Below, in pieces: positions 45,464-54,266 of a stretch of 64,000 nucleotides of DNA (position 1 is its first letter; each line of letters starts with the position of its first letter). Made by a program: the position numbers and the translations under genes. The notes beneath the pieces are model-generated. The model was not told the origin of the DNA. It ran no database searches and was given only the letters and a program-made list of their open reading frames with translations. Source of the stretch: JBIQKZ01 sp044464765 (lineage in GTDB: Bacteria; Pseudomonadota; Gammaproteobacteria; Burkholderiales; Burkholderiaceae_B); assembly GCA_044464765.1 (NCBI GenBank), contig JBIQKZ010000008.1, forward strand, positions 1-64,000, in the 5' to 3' direction.

Positions 45464-46453
45464 ATGAATCACAAGCCCTCTTTTGATCCGGCCGCCGCCG
45501 TCGCCTCGGCGCACCGAACGCTCGGCATCGAGATCAGCGCCCTCCAGGCGCTGGATCAACGCCTGGGCCAAGACTTCAGCCAAGCGGTTGGCATGCTTCT
45601 GGCCTGCGAAGGCCGTATCGTTGTCACCGGTATTGGCAAATCTGGCCACATCGCCAAGAAAATCGCCGCCACGTTGGCCTCCACCGGCACGCCCGCTTTT
45701 TTCATGCACGGCGCTGAAGCCATACACGGCGATCTGGGCATGCTTACCCAACACGACGCCGTGCTTGCCATCTCGTATTCCGGCACCGCCAGTGAACTGT
45801 TAACCGTTCTTTCGGTCGTAAAGAGAATGGGCATACCACTGATCGCCATCACCGGCCACCCGCAATCCGACCTGGCCCGCAATGCCGACCTGCACCTGGA
45901 CGTTCATGTCGCACAAGAGGCCTGCCCGCTCAACCTGGCGCCAACGGCCAGCACCACTGTCACATTGGCTCTGGGCGATGCCCTGGCCGTTGCCTGTCTG
46001 GAGGCTCGCGGATTCAGCGCGGAAGATTTCGCGCGCTCGCACCCTGGCGGCGCGCTGGGCCGACGCCTGCTGACCCTTGTCGGCGACGTGATGCGCTCGG
46101 GCGACGCCCTGCCCATCGTCCACCCGCAAACCCCCATCCCCGCCGCGCTCGAAGAAATGTCGCGCAAAGGCATGGGAATGACGATCGTCATCGATCAAGA
46201 CAAACAGCCTGTGGGCATTTTCACCGACGGCGATCTGCGCCGGCTGATTTCCCGACACGGCGATATCCGCGGCCTGACCGTCGAACAAGGCATGTCCCTG
46301 CAACCCAAAAGCGTATCCGCCACGGCCTTGGCCATCGAAGCGGCCACCATCATGGATGCCAACCGGCTCAACCAGATGGTCGTCATCGACGGCAACGGGC
46401 TATTATTGGGCGCTTTACACATGCACGACCTGCTTGCCGCGAAGGTAATCTGA
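45464..46453 (+). CDS. kdsD: Arabinose-5-phosphate isomerase
   Basis: A 329-residue enzyme that turns ribulose-5-phosphate into arabinose-5-phosphate, the first step to Kdo. The SIS domain spans about 35-170 (VVTGIGKSGHIAKKIAATLA, ISYSGTASELL), and two CBS domains lie in 200-325 (GDVMRSGDALPIV, MDANRLNQMVV). It is the first gene of the operon kdsD-kdsC-lptC-lptA-lptB; kdsC starts one base after its stop. Confidence 0.96.
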   Translation: MNHKPSFDPAAAVASAHRTLGIEISALQALDQRLGQDFSQAVGMLLACEGRIVVTGIGKSGHIAKKIAATLASTGTPAFFMHGAEAIHGDLGMLTQHDAVLAISYSGTASELLTVLSVVKRMGIPLIAITGHPQSDLARNADLHLDVHVAQEACPLNLAPTASTTVTLALGDALAVACLEARGFSAEDFARSHPGGALGRRLLTLVGDVMRSGDALPIVHPQTPIPAALEEMSRKGMGMTIVIDQDKQPVGIFTDGDLRRLISRHGDIRGLTVEQGMSLQPKSVSATALAIEAATIMDANRLNQMVVIDGNGLLLGALHMHDLLAAKVI

Positions 46454-46454
46454 C

Positions 46455-47051
46455 ATGACAACCAATGTTCCCCATCCTGCTGAAGCACTGATCCTGGCCA
46501 AAATCGCGCCAGCCGTCATCGAACGCGCCGCCGCCGTGCGCCTGATGGCGTTCGACGTCGACGGCGTGCTAACCGACGGAAGCCTCTGGTACGGGGAGAA
46601 CGGGGAAACAGTCAAGCGCTTCAATGCGCTGGATGGCCATGGCCTGCGCCTTATGCGCGAGAGCGGCATCGCGGTGGCGCTGGTGACCGGGCGCGAAGGC
46701 CCCATCGTCGCCCGACGCGCCGCCGACCTGGGCATTTCCCTAGTGTTGCAGGGCGTGCGCGACAAAACACAGGCCGTTACCGAACTGGCGCAAGAGCAGG
46801 GCTGTCCGCTGGACCAGATCGGCTTCATGGGGGACGACATCCTGGATCTCGCCGTTCTGCAGCGAGTGGGGTTCGCTGCCTGTGTTCCGGCAGCCCCGCC
46901 CTATATACGCCAAGCATCGCACTGGGTCTCATCCCGCGAAGGCGGGCACGGCGCAGCCCGCGAGTGCTGCGACCTCATCCTGGCGGCCCAGGGGCGGCTT
47001 AGCCCGTTTTTCGCGCCAAACGCCGTCCTGCTGGGCGGCATCACCCAATAG
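46455..47051 (+). CDS. kdsC: Kdo-8-phosphate phosphatase
   Basis: A 198-residue HAD phosphatase that makes free Kdo from Kdo-8-phosphate. The catalytic aspartates are in FDVDGVLTDGSLWYG, the threonine in ALVTGREGPIV, and the lysine and metal-binding aspartates in GFMGDDILDLAVLQ. It has no cap domain, as expected for this tetrameric C0 type. It starts one base after kdsD and ends 5 bases before lptC. Confidence 0.95.
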   Translation: MTTNVPHPAEALILAKIAPAVIERAAAVRLMAFDVDGVLTDGSLWYGENGETVKRFNALDGHGLRLMRESGIAVALVTGREGPIVARRAADLGISLVLQGVRDKTQAVTELAQEQGCPLDQIGFMGDDILDLAVLQRVGFAACVPAAPPYIRQASHWVSSREGGHGAARECCDLILAAQGRLSPFFAPNAVLLGGITQ

Positions 47052-47056
47052 CGCCC

Positions 47057-47689
47057 ATGAAAGAGCGCCTTCCCTCCCTTATCGCCGTTATCCTGCTGCT
47101 GGCCCTGGTTAGCGGCACCTGGTGGGCCGCCGACTACACGCAACGCGCTGTGCAAATCGAGCCCCCACGCCGGCTCACGCACGAGCCCGACGCCTGGTCG
47201 AGCAACTTCGTCATGGTGCGCACCGATCCTTCAGGCGTAGCGATCAATCGCATGGAAGGCGACTACATGAAACACTACCCCGATGACGATTCTTATGAGG
47301 TCACCGGCGCGCGCGCGGTTGGGCAGCGCCCGGGGTCGCCCGTGACCATCGGCACGGCGGACACCGCAGTCATGGACCAGGACGGCAGCCGCATTACCCT
47401 GACCGGCAACGCCCATCTGCACCGCATGCCTGATCCGTCCCAGGATCGTCCCGCCCTGGATGTCACCAGCGACACACTCATTCTCCTGCCCGACGAAGAC
47501 ATCGCCTACACTGATTTACCCGCGCTGGTAGTCAACGGCAAGTCAACCATGAATGGCAAGGGGATGCGGTACGATAACAAGTCGCGCACCCTCCAGGTTT
47601 TTTCGGCCAGCGACGTCAAGATCTCGGGCCAGGAATCCAGGCCCGAGTCCGGCTCCAAGCAACCCAACAGACAAGAAAGCAAACCATGA
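47057..47689 (+). CDS. lptC: LPS export protein LptC
   Basis: A 210-residue bitopic protein that passes LPS from LptBFG to the periplasmic bridge. A single N-terminal membrane helix (LIAVILLLALVSGTWWA) is followed by a beta-jellyroll periplasmic domain (INRMEGDYMKHYPDDDSYE, ITLTGNAHLHR). The C-terminal tail is polar and low complexity. Identification also rests on position before lptA, which it overlaps by 4 bases (ATGA). Confidence 0.92.
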   Translation: MKERLPSLIAVILLLALVSGTWWAADYTQRAVQIEPPRRLTHEPDAWSSNFVMVRTDPSGVAINRMEGDYMKHYPDDDSYEVTGARAVGQRPGSPVTIGTADTAVMDQDGSRITLTGNAHLHRMPDPSQDRPALDVTSDTLILLPDEDIAYTDLPALVVNGKSTMNGKGMRYDNKSRTLQVFSASDVKISGQESRPESGSKQPNRQESKP

Positions 47690-48312
47690 GCTCAAGCAGA
47701 ACCCCCCGTCTTTCCTCTTGGCTGATCGCTCCCTTCTTGGTGCTGGCCTGCGCCGTCTGTCTGGCCCAGGCCACCGAGCCCGCGCCCGGCGCCGACAGTG
47801 CAACACAAACCGCGCAAGACGAGCCCGATACCTTGATCCTGTCCGACACCCTGAACTACGACGACGTCAAAAAGGAAAGCGTGTTCACCGGCAATGTCAT
47901 CATGACGCGCGGCCAGATGACACTGCATTCCGACACCCTCATCATGCGTGAAGACGCCGAAGGCTATCAATATGGCACAGCCACCGTGGGGCCCAACAAG
48001 CTCGTCGAGGTCCGCCAGGAGAACCCCGAAAAATTCGAAGTGATCGAAGCCAGAGGCTTAAGGGGCGAATACAACGGCAAGACCGAAGAGGTCGAAATGA
48101 TCGGCCAGGCGGTCGTCACCAAGTTCGTGTGCGGCAAGCCGTTCGACAAAATCAGTGGCGAGCGCGTCATTTACAACCAGCGCACCGATACCTACCAGGC
48201 CTTTGGCGGGCCGCAATCGGCTGCGGCCGGCGGGCGCGTGCGCTCACTGGTCAAGCCCAGCGCCAAGGCCGATGCGGCTGCGGCTGCCTGCCAGAAAAAG
48301 TCCAATGGCTAG
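47686..48312 (+). CDS. lptA: LPS transport periplasmic protein LptA
   Basis: A 208-residue periplasmic beta-jellyroll that forms the LPS bridge between the inner and outer membranes. A signal peptide of about 28 residues (core FLVLACAVCLAQA) precedes the OstA-type repeat (ILSDTLNYDDVKKESVFTGN, VIMTRGQMTLHSDTLIM). The start overlaps the lptC stop. The C-terminus is Ala/Lys rich. Confidence 0.93.
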   Translation: MSSSRTPRLSSWLIAPFLVLACAVCLAQATEPAPGADSATQTAQDEPDTLILSDTLNYDDVKKESVFTGNVIMTRGQMTLHSDTLIMREDAEGYQYGTATVGPNKLVEVRQENPEKFEVIEARGLRGEYNGKTEEVEMIGQAVVTKFVCGKPFDKISGERVIYNQRTDTYQAFGGPQSAAAGGRVRSLVKPSAKADAAAAACQKKSNG

Positions 48313-48368
48313 ATCATTCCAAGGCCAGACACGCTGCCACATTTCCCTATAAACGTCATCATTGCTCT

Positions 48369-49163
48369 ATGTTTTCTACCGCCAAACCGCAGTCCGGTTC
48401 AGTGCGCCCGCCCAACGAACAACGCGGTAGCCTGACGGCCACCGGGTTACGCAAGACCTACGGCAAGCGCACTGTCGTGCACGACGTGTCGCTGTCTGTG
48501 GATAGTGGCGAGGTTGTCGGCTTGCTCGGCCCGAACGGCGCCGGCAAGACCACCAGTTTCTACATGATCGTGGGCATTGTTCCCACCGACTCGGGCCGTA
48601 TCGAAATCGACGGCGTACCCATTACCAGCATGCCCATGCACAAGCGGGCGCGGCTTGGCCTGTCTTACCTGCCTCAGGATGCCTCCGTTTTCCGCCGCCT
48701 GACGGTCGAGGAAAATATCCGCGCCGTGCTCGAGCTTCAGTTTGACAGCGACGGCCGCAGCATAAGCTCCGCCCGTATCGGCGAGAACCTCGAATCGCTG
48801 CTGGACGAATTGCAAATCGGCCATATACGGCGCAATACCGCCATTTCCCTATCGGGCGGCGAACGCCGCCGCGTGGAAATCGCCCGCGCACTGGCCACCA
48901 ACCCGCGCTTCATCCTGCTGGATGAACCCTTTGCCGGCGTGGACCCCATCGCCGTGATCGAGATTCAACGTATCGTGCATTTCCTGAAAAGCCGCAACAT
49001 CGGGGTGCTGATTACCGATCACAACGTGCGCGAAACCCTGGGCATATGCGACCGCGCCTACATCATCAGCGAGGGCAAAGTGCTTACCAACGGCCACCCC
49101 AACGAGATCATCGACAACGAAGCCGTACGCAAGGTCTATCTGGGCAAAAACTTCCGCATGTAA
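48369..49163 (+). CDS. lptB: LPS export ABC ATPase LptB
   Basis: A 264-residue ATPase that powers LPS extraction with LptF and LptG. Walker A (LLGPNGAGKTTSFYMIVG), signature (ISLSGGERRRVEIARALA) and Walker B (FILLDEPFAGVDPIAV) are intact, with the H loop in LITDHNVRETL. I use the ATG at 48369; the longer frame runs into lptA. In related genomes rpoN follows directly, but here hpf comes 145 bp later. Confidence 0.96.
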   Translation: MFSTAKPQSGSVRPPNEQRGSLTATGLRKTYGKRTVVHDVSLSVDSGEVVGLLGPNGAGKTTSFYMIVGIVPTDSGRIEIDGVPITSMPMHKRARLGLSYLPQDASVFRRLTVEENIRAVLELQFDSDGRSISSARIGENLESLLDELQIGHIRRNTAISLSGGERRRVEIARALATNPRFILLDEPFAGVDPIAVIEIQRIVHFLKSRNIGVLITDHNVRETLGICDRAYIISEGKVLTNGHPNEIIDNEAVRKVYLGKNFRM

Positions 49164-49202
49164 GGCCCCTCAGAATTTACGCGCAAAGCGGTCCCGCCCC
49201 CC

Positions 49203-49233
49203 TTGATTTAGTTTGCATAAGCTTTAAACTAAA
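49203..49233 (+). promoter_or_regulatory. Candidate hpf promoter overlapped by an inverted repeat
   Basis: TTGATT (49203-49208) and TAAACT (49225-49230) with a 16-base spacer form a plausible sigma-70 promoter. An 8-bp perfect inverted repeat, TTTAGTTT / AAACTAAA (49207-49214 and 49226-49233), spans it, so a repressor or a structured leader could act there. The strong ribosome-binding site GGAGC precedes the hpf ATG at 49309. Confidence 0.45.
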
Positions 49234-49308
49234 GTCATTGCAAACTCATTACAGGAGGTCTTGGTTACACCGTATCGCCCATTGTGCGCATTCTCATAGG
49301 AGCACTGC

Positions 49309-49635
49309 ATGAACCTGAATATTAGTGGTCGTCACCTTGAAGTCACTCCCGCCATCCATGCCTATGTACAAAGCAAGATGGCAAGAATCTCACGGCATTT
49401 TGATAATGTAATAGATACCCAGGTCATGCTCTCAATAGAGCGTCTAAAACATACAGCGGAAGCCACCATGCGCCTGCGTGGCAAAGACATCCATTGCGAG
49501 GCATCCGACGAAAACCTGTATGCAGCCATCGATCTGCTATCCGATAAAGTCGATCGCCAGGTCATCAAGTACAAAACGAAAGCGCAAGATCATGCGGCCG
49601 AACCCGTCAAACGGCAAGAATTGCCCGCCGACTAA
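49309..49635 (+). CDS. hpf: Ribosome hibernation promoting factor
   Basis: A 108-residue short-form HPF that binds the decoding site and favours 100S ribosome dimers in stationary phase. It opens MNLNISGRHLEVTPAIHAYV and includes DIHCEASDENLYAAIDLLSDKVDRQV, the standard beta-alpha-beta-beta-beta-alpha core, given here in part. It lies between lptB and ptsN, and is followed by an intrinsic terminator. Confidence 0.95.
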   Translation: MNLNISGRHLEVTPAIHAYVQSKMARISRHFDNVIDTQVMLSIERLKHTAEATMRLRGKDIHCEASDENLYAAIDLLSDKVDRQVIKYKTKAQDHAAEPVKRQELPAD

Positions 49636-49715
49636 TCGCCCGTCTCGATCGGCGGCAAACATCGGATTCGTCCGTGCCGCTTCAGCCTGACCCCGATCAA
49701 CCCACTCCATGGCAG

Positions 49716-49746
49716 GGCCTCAATCGTTACGATTGAGGCCTTTAAT
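49716..49746 (+). terminator. Intrinsic terminator after hpf
   Basis: A perfect 11-bp stem, GGCCTCAATCG / CGATTGAGGCC (49716-49726 and 49730-49740), with a TTA loop is followed by TTTAAT. It is a good Rho-independent terminator separating hpf from ptsN. Confidence 0.85.
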
Positions 49747-49784
49747 ATGTCTGCTCTTTATGTCGAGTTGATTAAGCCCATATA

Positions 49785-50252
49785 ATGCATTCTATGAACA
49801 TAATGTCGCGAATCCTGCCGCTGCAAAATATCGTCCTCGACTTGCCTGCCACCAGCAAAAAAAGGGCATTTGAGCAAGCCGGCCTGCTTTTCGAGAATCA
49901 CCACGGAATCGCCCGCACGGCCGTATTCCAGAGTCTGATTGCGCGCGAGCGTCTGGGGTCCACCGCCCTGGGCCATCATATTGCGGTGCCTCACGGGCGC
50001 ATCAAGGGCCTGAAAGAACCCTGCGCAGCCTTCATCCGTCTGGCCGACCCCGTCCGCTTCGATTCCACCGATGGCCGGCTGGCCAATCTGCTGTTCTTTC
50101 TGCTGGTGCCCGAAACGGCTACACAGTTGCATCTGGACCTCCTGGCCGAGATCGCCAAACTGGTTTCCAACCCAACGCTCCGACAGGCGCTGTCCACCGA
50201 GGCCGACCCGGCCGAGATACACCGCCTGCTCACCACCGAAGTCGTGGAATAA
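49785..50252 (+). CDS. ptsN: Nitrogen-PTS EIIA protein PtsN
   Basis: A 155-residue EIIA-Ntr regulator. The phosphorylated histidine is in LGHHIAVPHGRIKGL, with FFLLVPETATQLHLDLLAEI and the C-terminal helix intact. It relays phosphate from PtsP and NPr to regulate potassium and nitrogen-related targets. An alternative ATG lies at 49797 (MNIMSR) or slightly later. It is followed 14 bases on by hprK. Confidence 0.93.
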   Translation: MHSMNIMSRILPLQNIVLDLPATSKKRAFEQAGLLFENHHGIARTAVFQSLIARERLGSTALGHHIAVPHGRIKGLKEPCAAFIRLADPVRFDSTDGRLANLLFFLLVPETATQLHLDLLAEIAKLVSNPTLRQALSTEADPAEIHRLLTTEVVE

Positions 50253-50266
50253 GTAAAAGGCACGCC

Positions 50267-51196
50267 ATGCTGACCATTCAGGAAATCGTGAGTGACAACG
50301 CGGACAAAATCCCGTTCACCTGGATAGTCGGAATGGGAACAACCAACCGCCTGATCACCAATAGCGGCCTATCGGGGGCCGATCTGGTAGGCCATCTGAA
50401 TCTTATTCATCCTGCCCGCATCCAGGTGTTTGGCAAGGAAGAGCTCTCCTATTACCTGCGGTTCGAATTGCGCCGCCGCCAGCATCACCTTGAAGACCTT
50501 GTCACCGGTGGAGTGCCGGCCATTCTCATGGCCGAAGGCCTTAGCGTCCCGGACGACTTATTCGATTTCTGCGACAAACACCAGATACCCCTTCTCACCA
50601 CCACCATCGACGCGGCGCAGCTTATCGACCTGCTGCGCATCTACCTGGGCAAGCGGTTGGCGCCAACCACCACGGTTCATGGTGTTTTTATGGACGTCCT
50701 GGGACTGGGTGTATTGCTCACCGGCGACTCGGGCCTGGGTAAAAGCGAGCTGGCCCTGGAATTGATCTCTCGCGGGCACGGGTTGGTGGCCGACGACGCC
50801 GTCGAGCTCTCCCGGACCGCGCCCAACATGATCGAAGGATATTGCCCACCGCTCCTGCAAAACCTGCTTGAAGTCCGCGGCCTGGGGTTGCTGGACATCC
50901 GGACCATTTTTGGCGAGACCTCAGTGCGCCGGAAAATGAAACTCAAGCTCATCGTGCAATTGGTGCGTTCCAACGCCGACGCCTTCGAACGCCTGCCCAT
51001 GCAGGATGTCACCCAGGACGTCCTCGACGTCCCTATCCGCCGCGTCCGGTTGCAAGTGGCTGCGGGGCGCAACCTGGCCGTCCTGGTCGAGGCCGCCGCA
51101 CGCAACACCATTCTTGCATTGCGCGGTATCGATACAATGGGCGAGTTCATCGAGCGCCAGGCGCTGGCCATTATGGAAAGCAGCCGGCCTGACTAA
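50267..51196 (+). CDS. hprK: HPr kinase/phosphorylase
   Basis: A 309-residue bifunctional enzyme that phosphorylates HPr on serine and removes it. The C-terminal P-loop is GDSGLGKSELALELI, and the signature loop LEVRGLGLLDIRTIFGE follows; the N-terminal half is the regulatory fold. No sugar-PTS permeases are in the window. This matches the beta-proteobacterial ptsN-hprK-rapZ arrangement. Confidence 0.95.
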   Translation: MLTIQEIVSDNADKIPFTWIVGMGTTNRLITNSGLSGADLVGHLNLIHPARIQVFGKEELSYYLRFELRRRQHHLEDLVTGGVPAILMAEGLSVPDDLFDFCDKHQIPLLTTTIDAAQLIDLLRIYLGKRLAPTTTVHGVFMDVLGLGVLLTGDSGLGKSELALELISRGHGLVADDAVELSRTAPNMIEGYCPPLLQNLLEVRGLGLLDIRTIFGETSVRRKMKLKLIVQLVRSNADAFERLPMQDVTQDVLDVPIRRVRLQVAAGRNLAVLVEAAARNTILALRGIDTMGEFIERQALAIMESSRPD

Positions 51197-51291
51197 CCCG
51201 GCAATCGCCGCAGCCTGAATGGCAGCGAACCATCCGATTGCCAATCGTATCGCCCGACGGCGTTACGCATCCATTGGAAGTCGACACAACC

Positions 51292-52164
51292 ATGCTAAAA
51301 ATCGTGCTCATCACAGGCATATCCGGCTCGGGCAAATCTGTCGCCCTACGCCTGCTGGAAGACTCCGGCTATACCTGCGTTGACAATCTTCCCGTACGCT
51401 TTTTGCATGATTTCATCGCCAGCACCCGCGAAGACGGCCTGGAGCGCGTGGCAGTCGCCATCGATGTCCGATCCCCAGGCGAGCTGGACGAACTGCCCGA
51501 CGTCATTACCAGTCTGCGCGCCATGGGCACCGAGTTTCGCGTCATTTTTCTGGACTCCAACGATCACACTCTGATGCAGCGCTATTCCGAGTCGCGTCGG
51601 CGCCACCCGCTAACCGACCGCCTGCAGCACGACGGGCAAACACCTTCGCTACAGGAATGCATCAATACAGAGCGTGAACTGTTGGCGCCGCTGCGCGAAC
51701 AAGAGCATGTCATCGACACCTCCGACCTGACCCCCGGCCAATTACGCGCCTGGATGCGCGACCTGGTCCAGGCCGACCGATCCTCCGTCGTCCTGACCTT
51801 CGAATCATTCGCTTACAAGCGGGGCGTGCCCGGCGATGCCGACCTGGTCTTCGACGTGCGCTGCCTGCCCAATCCGCATTACGACCGCAATCTGCGCCCC
51901 TTAACAGGGCGCGATGAACCCGTTGCCGTTTGGCTGGCCCAGTTCGGCAGCGTCGAAACCATGATCGAAGACATCGCCGGCTTCATCCGCCGATGGCTGC
52001 CCTTGTATATGCAAGACACTCGCAACTATCTGACCGTTGCCATCGGGTGCACCGGAGGACAACACCGCTCGGTCTACGTCACCGAACAACTGGCCAAGCG
52101 ATTCGCCGACCACTCCCCCTTGTTGGTGCGCCATCGCAACCAGCCCGCCGTCCCGATCCCATGA
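51292..52164 (+). CDS. rapZ: RNase adapter protein RapZ
   Basis: A 290-residue P-loop protein. The N-terminus has the GISGSGKS Walker A, and the C-terminus has the hallmark VFDVRCLPNPHYDRNLRPLTG and IGCTGGQHRSVYV motifs. In E. coli RapZ guides RNase E to the small RNA GlmZ; the sRNA is not visible here. I use the ATG at 51292 (MLKIVLITG). It overlaps rlpA by 4 bases (ATGA). Confidence 0.95.
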   Translation: MLKIVLITGISGSGKSVALRLLEDSGYTCVDNLPVRFLHDFIASTREDGLERVAVAIDVRSPGELDELPDVITSLRAMGTEFRVIFLDSNDHTLMQRYSESRRRHPLTDRLQHDGQTPSLQECINTERELLAPLREQEHVIDTSDLTPGQLRAWMRDLVQADRSSVVLTFESFAYKRGVPGDADLVFDVRCLPNPHYDRNLRPLTGRDEPVAVWLAQFGSVETMIEDIAGFIRRWLPLYMQDTRNYLTVAIGCTGGQHRSVYVTEQLAKRFADHSPLLVRHRNQPAVPIP

Positions 52165-53276
52165 GTACAATCCATCGCTACCTCGCCATTACATTGATTG
52201 CCGCTGCCGCTCTGGTGGCGGGTTGTTCATCCAGCGGCAGCAAACGTGGCGGCGGATACTATAAAGACGACGGCCCCGGCTCCAACATCCCCGCCAACAT
52301 TGAAGCCATCCCCGACGCCGTACCAAAAATTGAAGTCCATTCGCGCGGAACCAGCCGTCCTTACGTGATTTTCGGCAAACGCTATGTGCCGCTAACCGGC
52401 GAAAGGGCCTTCCGTCAAACAGGCCGGGCGTCCTGGTACGGCCGAAAATTCCATGGCAACAAGACCGCCAACGGAGAAACCTACAACATGTACGCCATGA
52501 CGGCGGCCCACCCCACCCTGCCGATCCCAAGCTACGCTCGCGTCACCCGAGTCAGCAACGGCCGTTCGATCATTGTCCGCATTAACGACCGGGGGCCGTT
52601 TCATAGCGGCCGCATCATCGATTTATCGTACACCGCAGCCGCCAAGCTCGACCTGATCAAGCACGGCAGCGGACAAGTGGTCGTCGAAGCCATCACCAAC
52701 GCGGATATCGCCAGAGCACAAGCCCAGGGCACCGGCTTCGCCCAAGCCACGCCGGCTGTGCGGCCAACGACTGCCGCGGCAGCCCCTGCCTTGGCGGCCC
52801 ATGAGACCAAACCTGTCTCCACCGTTATCACAGCCACCGCGGCCCCGTCGGGAAACCCGGCATCCACCAATGTCACGACAGCGGCCGTCGCGCCACCACC
52901 GCCCCCCGTACCTGATGCCCTGGCCGTGCTGAATCTGACGTCCCAACCATCAACCCAGCCCGCCCCAACCGCACAGCCCGTCTTGGCAACAACCAGCCAC
53001 ACGCCTGAATCGCGTCCCGCGCAGCAACTCGCGCCGTCCGCCTCTGCTGTCTTCCTGCAGTTTGGCGCATTCGGCGCCCAGGACAGCGCCATTTCCCTGG
53101 CCGAACGGCTTAACCAACAAATCGGCGCCATCGAAAGCCGCCAGGCGCATATCCAGCCTGCGGCGGGTGTATATCGCGTGCAGATCGGGCCCTACGCCAG
53201 CCGAACGGAAGCCGTCAATGCAGCGCTGCGCATCCAGGAGCAAACCGGCAAACAAGCCACCATGGCGATCCGTTAA
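52161..53276 (+). CDS. rlpA: Septal lytic transglycosylase RlpA
   Basis: A 371-residue lipoprotein. The lipobox ends LVAGC (about residue 22). The double-psi beta-barrel has TGRASWYGRKFHGNKTANGE with the catalytic glutamate, and RINDRGPFHSGRIIDLS with the aspartate. A Pro/Thr/Ala linker of about 110 residues leads to a C-terminal SPOR domain (VFLQFGAFGAQDSAI, YRVQIGPYASRTEA) that binds denuded septal glycan. It cleaves such glycan strands in some species. It is coupled to rapZ. Confidence 0.93.
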   Translation: MSTIHRYLAITLIAAAALVAGCSSSGSKRGGGYYKDDGPGSNIPANIEAIPDAVPKIEVHSRGTSRPYVIFGKRYVPLTGERAFRQTGRASWYGRKFHGNKTANGETYNMYAMTAAHPTLPIPSYARVTRVSNGRSIIVRINDRGPFHSGRIIDLSYTAAAKLDLIKHGSGQVVVEAITNADIARAQAQGTGFAQATPAVRPTTAAAAPALAAHETKPVSTVITATAAPSGNPASTNVTTAAVAPPPPPVPDALAVLNLTSQPSTQPAPTAQPVLATTSHTPESRPAQQLAPSASAVFLQFGAFGAQDSAISLAERLNQQIGAIESRQAHIQPAAGVYRVQIGPYASRTEAVNAALRIQEQTGKQATMAIR

Positions 53277-53323
53277 TGTCCTGTGCGGTTAATTGTGCAC
53301 TTAGATTCGGGTGGCTGGACTCG

Positions 53324-54256
53324 TCAGACAAGGCGCGAAATTTGCAGCGCCGCCGCGTACAACGTATCGCGCGGCAAGCCCGTTGCCTGAGCCGCGATAC
53401 GTGCGGCGTCACGCACGCTGACACCTTCGATAAGGGCGCGTAACAACGCCAAGGCGGCCGGATCCACCCCCTCGTCCTGCGGCGTCGACGGAGCCTCGTG
53501 AACAATCAACACGAACTCGCCCTGCTCGCGATGAGGATCCGCTTCCAGCCAGGCCAAGGCCTGCCCCAAGGGCACCGTAGCCACCTGTTCGAACTTCTTG
53601 GTCAACTCGCGCGCAAACGTCACCGGACGATCCGGCCCACAGATCGTCAACAGATCTCGAACCATGGCCGCCAACCGATGCGGCGACTCAAACATCACGA
53701 CCGGCGCTGGAATCGCACACCATTGCTTCAGCCACTTCTGCCGCGCACCGGCCTTGGGGGGCGCAAAGCCGGCAAACACAAACGCCGGATTCTCATCCGA
53801 CGTTGCCCCGCTGGCCATCAGCGCCGTCACCACCGCACTCGCGCCTGGAATCGCCACGACCGCAAACCCCGCATCACGCACTGCTCGCACGACACGCGCC
53901 CCCGGATCGCTGATCGCCGGCGCGCCCGCATCGCTGATCAAACCCACCCGCTCGCCTCGCTGCAAACGCTCGACAATCTCCTGCGCAGCGGCAGCCTCGT
54001 TATGCCGATGCGCAGCCATCAAAGGCGTTGCCACCCCCCAGGCATCCAGCAAAGGCCGGCTGGCCCGCGTATCCTCGGCGGCAATCACATCGCAGCGCGC
54101 CAAAGCCTGCCAGGCGCGCAGGCTAAGATCGCCCAGGTTCCCGATCGGCGTGGCAATCACGTACAGCGCCGCGGTCGGCCAATGCTGCGACCTCACACGC
54201 TCAGTGAGACGTTTCCATGACGCTTCAGAATCGGAAAACCCGGGCAACTCGTTCAT
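53324..54256 (-). CDS. rsmI: 16S rRNA (C1402) 2'-O-methyltransferase
   Basis: A 310-residue SAM-dependent rRNA methyltransferase. Motifs include LYVIATPIGNLGDLSLRA, DVIAAEDTRASRPLLD, GLISDAGAPAISDPGARVV, and the IPGASAVVTALMASG binding strand. The ATG at 54256 is used; its 5' region overlaps that of divergent yraN, with only 10 bases between the start codons. Confidence 0.95.
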   Translation of the reverse strand: MNELPGFSDSEASWKRLTERVRSQHWPTAALYVIATPIGNLGDLSLRAWQALARCDVIAAEDTRASRPLLDAWGVATPLMAAHRHNEAAAAQEIVERLQRGERVGLISDAGAPAISDPGARVVRAVRDAGFAVVAIPGASAVVTALMASGATSDENPAFVFAGFAPPKAGARQKWLKQWCAIPAPVVMFESPHRLAAMVRDLLTICGPDRPVTFARELTKKFEQVATVPLGQALAWLEADPHREQGEFVLIVHEAPSTPQDEGVDPAALALLRALIEGVSVRDAARIAAQATGLPRDTLYAAALQISRLV

Positions 54257-54266
54257 ACTTTCAACC

